From Ruminococcus sp. UBA1366 (lineage in GTDB: Bacteria; Bacillota; Clostridia; Oscillospirales; Ruminococcaceae), in assembly GCA_002306005.1 (NCBI GenBank), contig DBRO01000047.1:14433-20288 (forward strand): a stretch of DNA of 5,856 nt, read 5' to 3'. The notes under the pieces are model-generated. The model did not search any database. It was not told the origin of the DNA and saw only the letters and a program-made list of their open reading frames with translations. This document shows positions 4,589 to 5,856 of this stretch, piece by piece. Both the position numbers and the translations under genes were made by a program. Every line of letters starts with the position of its first letter. Position 1 is the stretch's first letter.

Positions 4589-5856
4589 ATGAAATTTTCC
4601 GACGGCTTCTGGCTGAATCAGCGCGGCTACGAGGTTTCGTACGCCAATCAGGCTTACGAAATCAGCACAACCCCGAACTCGATTACTGTACTGGTAACGC
4701 CGTATTATGTGCAGAACCGCGGCATGACGCTCGGCGGTCCGAACCTTGAAATCACCTATTCCTCCACGCAGGAAAACGCGATTAAAGTGAGCATTGTGCA
4801 TTACAAAGGTACAGTGGACAACGGTCCGCATTTTGTACTGAACGAGGGCAGCTTTGTGCCAGAGATTACCGTTACCGATGAAGTTGCAGAGCTAAAAAGC
4901 GGCAAAACGGTGGTGAGAATCTCCAGAACCAACTGGAATGTGGAGTTTTTCTACGGGGACAAAAAGCTCACCGGCGGCGGCTGGCGTGCAACGACCATTG
5001 TCAACGAAAATCAGTACAAGGCAAAAGCCCGTCTTGACACCCAGATTGACGATACCTTCTGGAGTTACCCCAAGGACCGCAAAACAACCTATCTGCGTGA
5101 ACAGCTGACGCTTTCCATCGGCGAGTATATTTACGGCTTTGGTGAAAAGTTTACGACCTTTACAAAGAACGGACAGAACGTGGAGATCTGGAATGCAGAC
5201 GGCGGTACGTGTTCTGATCAAAGCTACAAGTGCATTCCGTTTTATGCATCCTCCCGCGGGTATGGCGTGTTTGTGAATTCCTCCGATAAGATTTCGTTTG
5301 AAGTTGCTTCGGATACGGTTTCTAAGGTATCTATGACGGTTCCGGGCGAGGAGCTGGAGTACTTTATTTTCGGCGGTGAAAACCTGACAGAAGTTCTAAA
5401 AGGCTACACAGACCTGACCGGAAAGCCGGCGCTTCCGCCTGCTTACACCTTCGGTTTGTGGCTGACGACTTCCTTTACCACCACCTATGATGAAAAGACG
5501 ATTACGTCCTTTATTGACGGCATGGCGGAAAGGGATATTCCTTTACAGGTATTCCACTTCGACTGCTTCTGGATGAAAGAATACGAGTGGTGTAATTTTG
5601 AATGGGATACACGGCAATTCCCCGACCCGAAGGGAATGCTTGCGCGCCTGCATGAGGAAAAGGGCTTAAAGACCTGCGTTTGGATTAATCCTTACATTGC
5701 ACAGCGTTCCAAGCTGTTTGATGAGGGCGTTGCGGGCGGTTACTTTATTAAAAATCCGGACGGCAGTGTGTTCCAGTCCGACCAATGGCAGCCCGGCATG
5801 GCGATTGTGGACTTTACCAATCCTGCCGCCTGCGAGTGGTATGCCTCCAAGCTGCG
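4589..5856 (+). CDS. yicI: GH31 alpha-xylosidase, YicI type (3' truncated by window edge)
   Basis: This cytoplasmic glycoside hydrolase removes non-reducing alpha-D-xylosyl residues, for example from isoprimeverose, which is derived from xyloglucan. The 422 visible residues align collinearly, from memory, with E. coli YicI (772 residues), starting with MKFSDGFWL against MKISDGNWL, which fixes the start. The N-terminal beta-sandwich covers about 1-260, including 'YGFGEKFT' (182-189) and the active-site loop 'WNADGGT' (201-207). The (beta/alpha)8 barrel begins near 'TGKPALPPAYTFGLWLTTSF' (277-296). It continues with 'HFDCFWM' (323-329), whose Cys-Phe is characteristic of alpha-xylosidases as opposed to alpha-glucosidases, then 'VWINPYI' (364-370) and 'WQPGMAIVDFTNP' (400-412). 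The nucleophile segment, K-T-D-F-G-E in YicI, should come about 14 residues after the window ends, so catalytic competence cannot be confirmed. No signal peptide is present. A ribosome site AAAGGA lies ten bases upstream. It is divergent from the LysR gene and is probably regulated by it, by the ROK protein, or by both. Confidence 0.95.
   Translation, partial: MKFSDGFWLNQRGYEVSYANQAYEISTTPNSITVLVTPYYVQNRGMTLGGPNLEITYSSTQENAIKVSIVHYKGTVDNGPHFVLNEGSFVPEITVTDEVAELKSGKTVVRISRTNWNVEFFYGDKKLTGGGWRATTIVNENQYKAKARLDTQIDDTFWSYPKDRKTTYLREQLTLSIGEYIYGFGEKFTTFTKNGQNVEIWNADGGTCSDQSYKCIPFYASSRGYGVFVNSSDKISFEVASDTVSKVSMTVPGEELEYFIFGGENLTEVLKGYTDLTGKPALPPAYTFGLWLTTSFTTTYDEKTITSFIDGMAERDIPLQVFHFDCFWMKEYEWCNFEWDTRQFPDPKGMLARLHEEKGLKTCVWINPYIAQRSKLFDEGVAGGYFIKNPDGSVFQSDQWQPGMAIVDFTNPAACEWYASKL

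Noticed and set aside
4531..4749. Plus-strand 72-codon frame starting in the GH31 leader.
   Set aside because: Its AAAGG directly abuts the ATG, it overlaps the GH31 coding start in a different phase and resembles no family; at most it is a decoy start.
1..5856. Search for CRISPR arrays, tRNA or rRNA genes, toxin-antitoxin pairs, transposases and phage genes.
   Set aside because: No regular repeat-spacer pattern, cloverleaf, rRNA signature or mobile-element protein could be recognised on either strand.

Overview
The window looks like chromosomal DNA of an anaerobic Firmicute, probably a Clostridia / Oscillospiraceae-type gut or plant-biomass bacterium. The coding regions have moderate GC, the intergenic stretches are AT-rich with sigma-A-like promoters (TATAAT, TACAAT, TATGAT), ribosome sites are purine-rich, and the gene content (ROK and LysR regulators, a cytoplasmic GH31 alpha-xylosidase) fits plant-glycan users. 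This taxonomic reading is an inference from style, not from a marker gene.

Layout from left to right. Positions 1-723 (+) hold the C-terminal part of a type-2 periplasmic-binding-fold ABC transporter solute-binding protein, cut by the window edge. Positions 724-1055 are intergenic and mostly taken up by a compact inverted-repeat element (746-985). Its 32-bp terminal arms each fold into a hairpin and face outward as T-tailed terminator-like structures, and its interior carries two strong nested hairpins. A strong extended -10 promoter follows immediately and drives a complete MscS-family mechanosensitive channel (1056-1853, +), which ends at a clear intrinsic terminator (1869-1901). Convergent to it is a complete ROK-family transcriptional regulator (3167-1908, -) whose sugar-kinase-like domain lacks the usual catalytic Asp and the zinc-binding cysteines. 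Upstream of it on the same strand is a LysR-family regulator (4289-3393, -). The 299-bp region 4290-4588 separates that LysR gene from a divergent GH31 alpha-xylosidase of the YicI type (4589 to beyond 5856, +; 422 residues visible).

The right half reads as a small sugar-utilisation locus. A cytoplasmic alpha-xylosidase, which removes non-reducing alpha-xylosyl units such as those of isoprimeverose from xyloglucan, sits next to two regulators. The divergent intergenic region has one good promoter for each direction, both with the same -35 hexamer (TTGCAA) and 17-bp spacers. A perfect 7-bp-arm palindrome containing the LysR-type T-N11-A signature lies almost exactly midway between the two predicted start sites. 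ROK proteins commonly act as sugar-responsive repressors, so the pair may provide two inputs to xyloside use; this is inference.

I did not find a clearly new multi-gene system. The least explained pieces are the structured inverted-repeat element at 746-985, the degenerate ROK sensor domain, and the dyads in the leaders of the ROK and GH31 genes.
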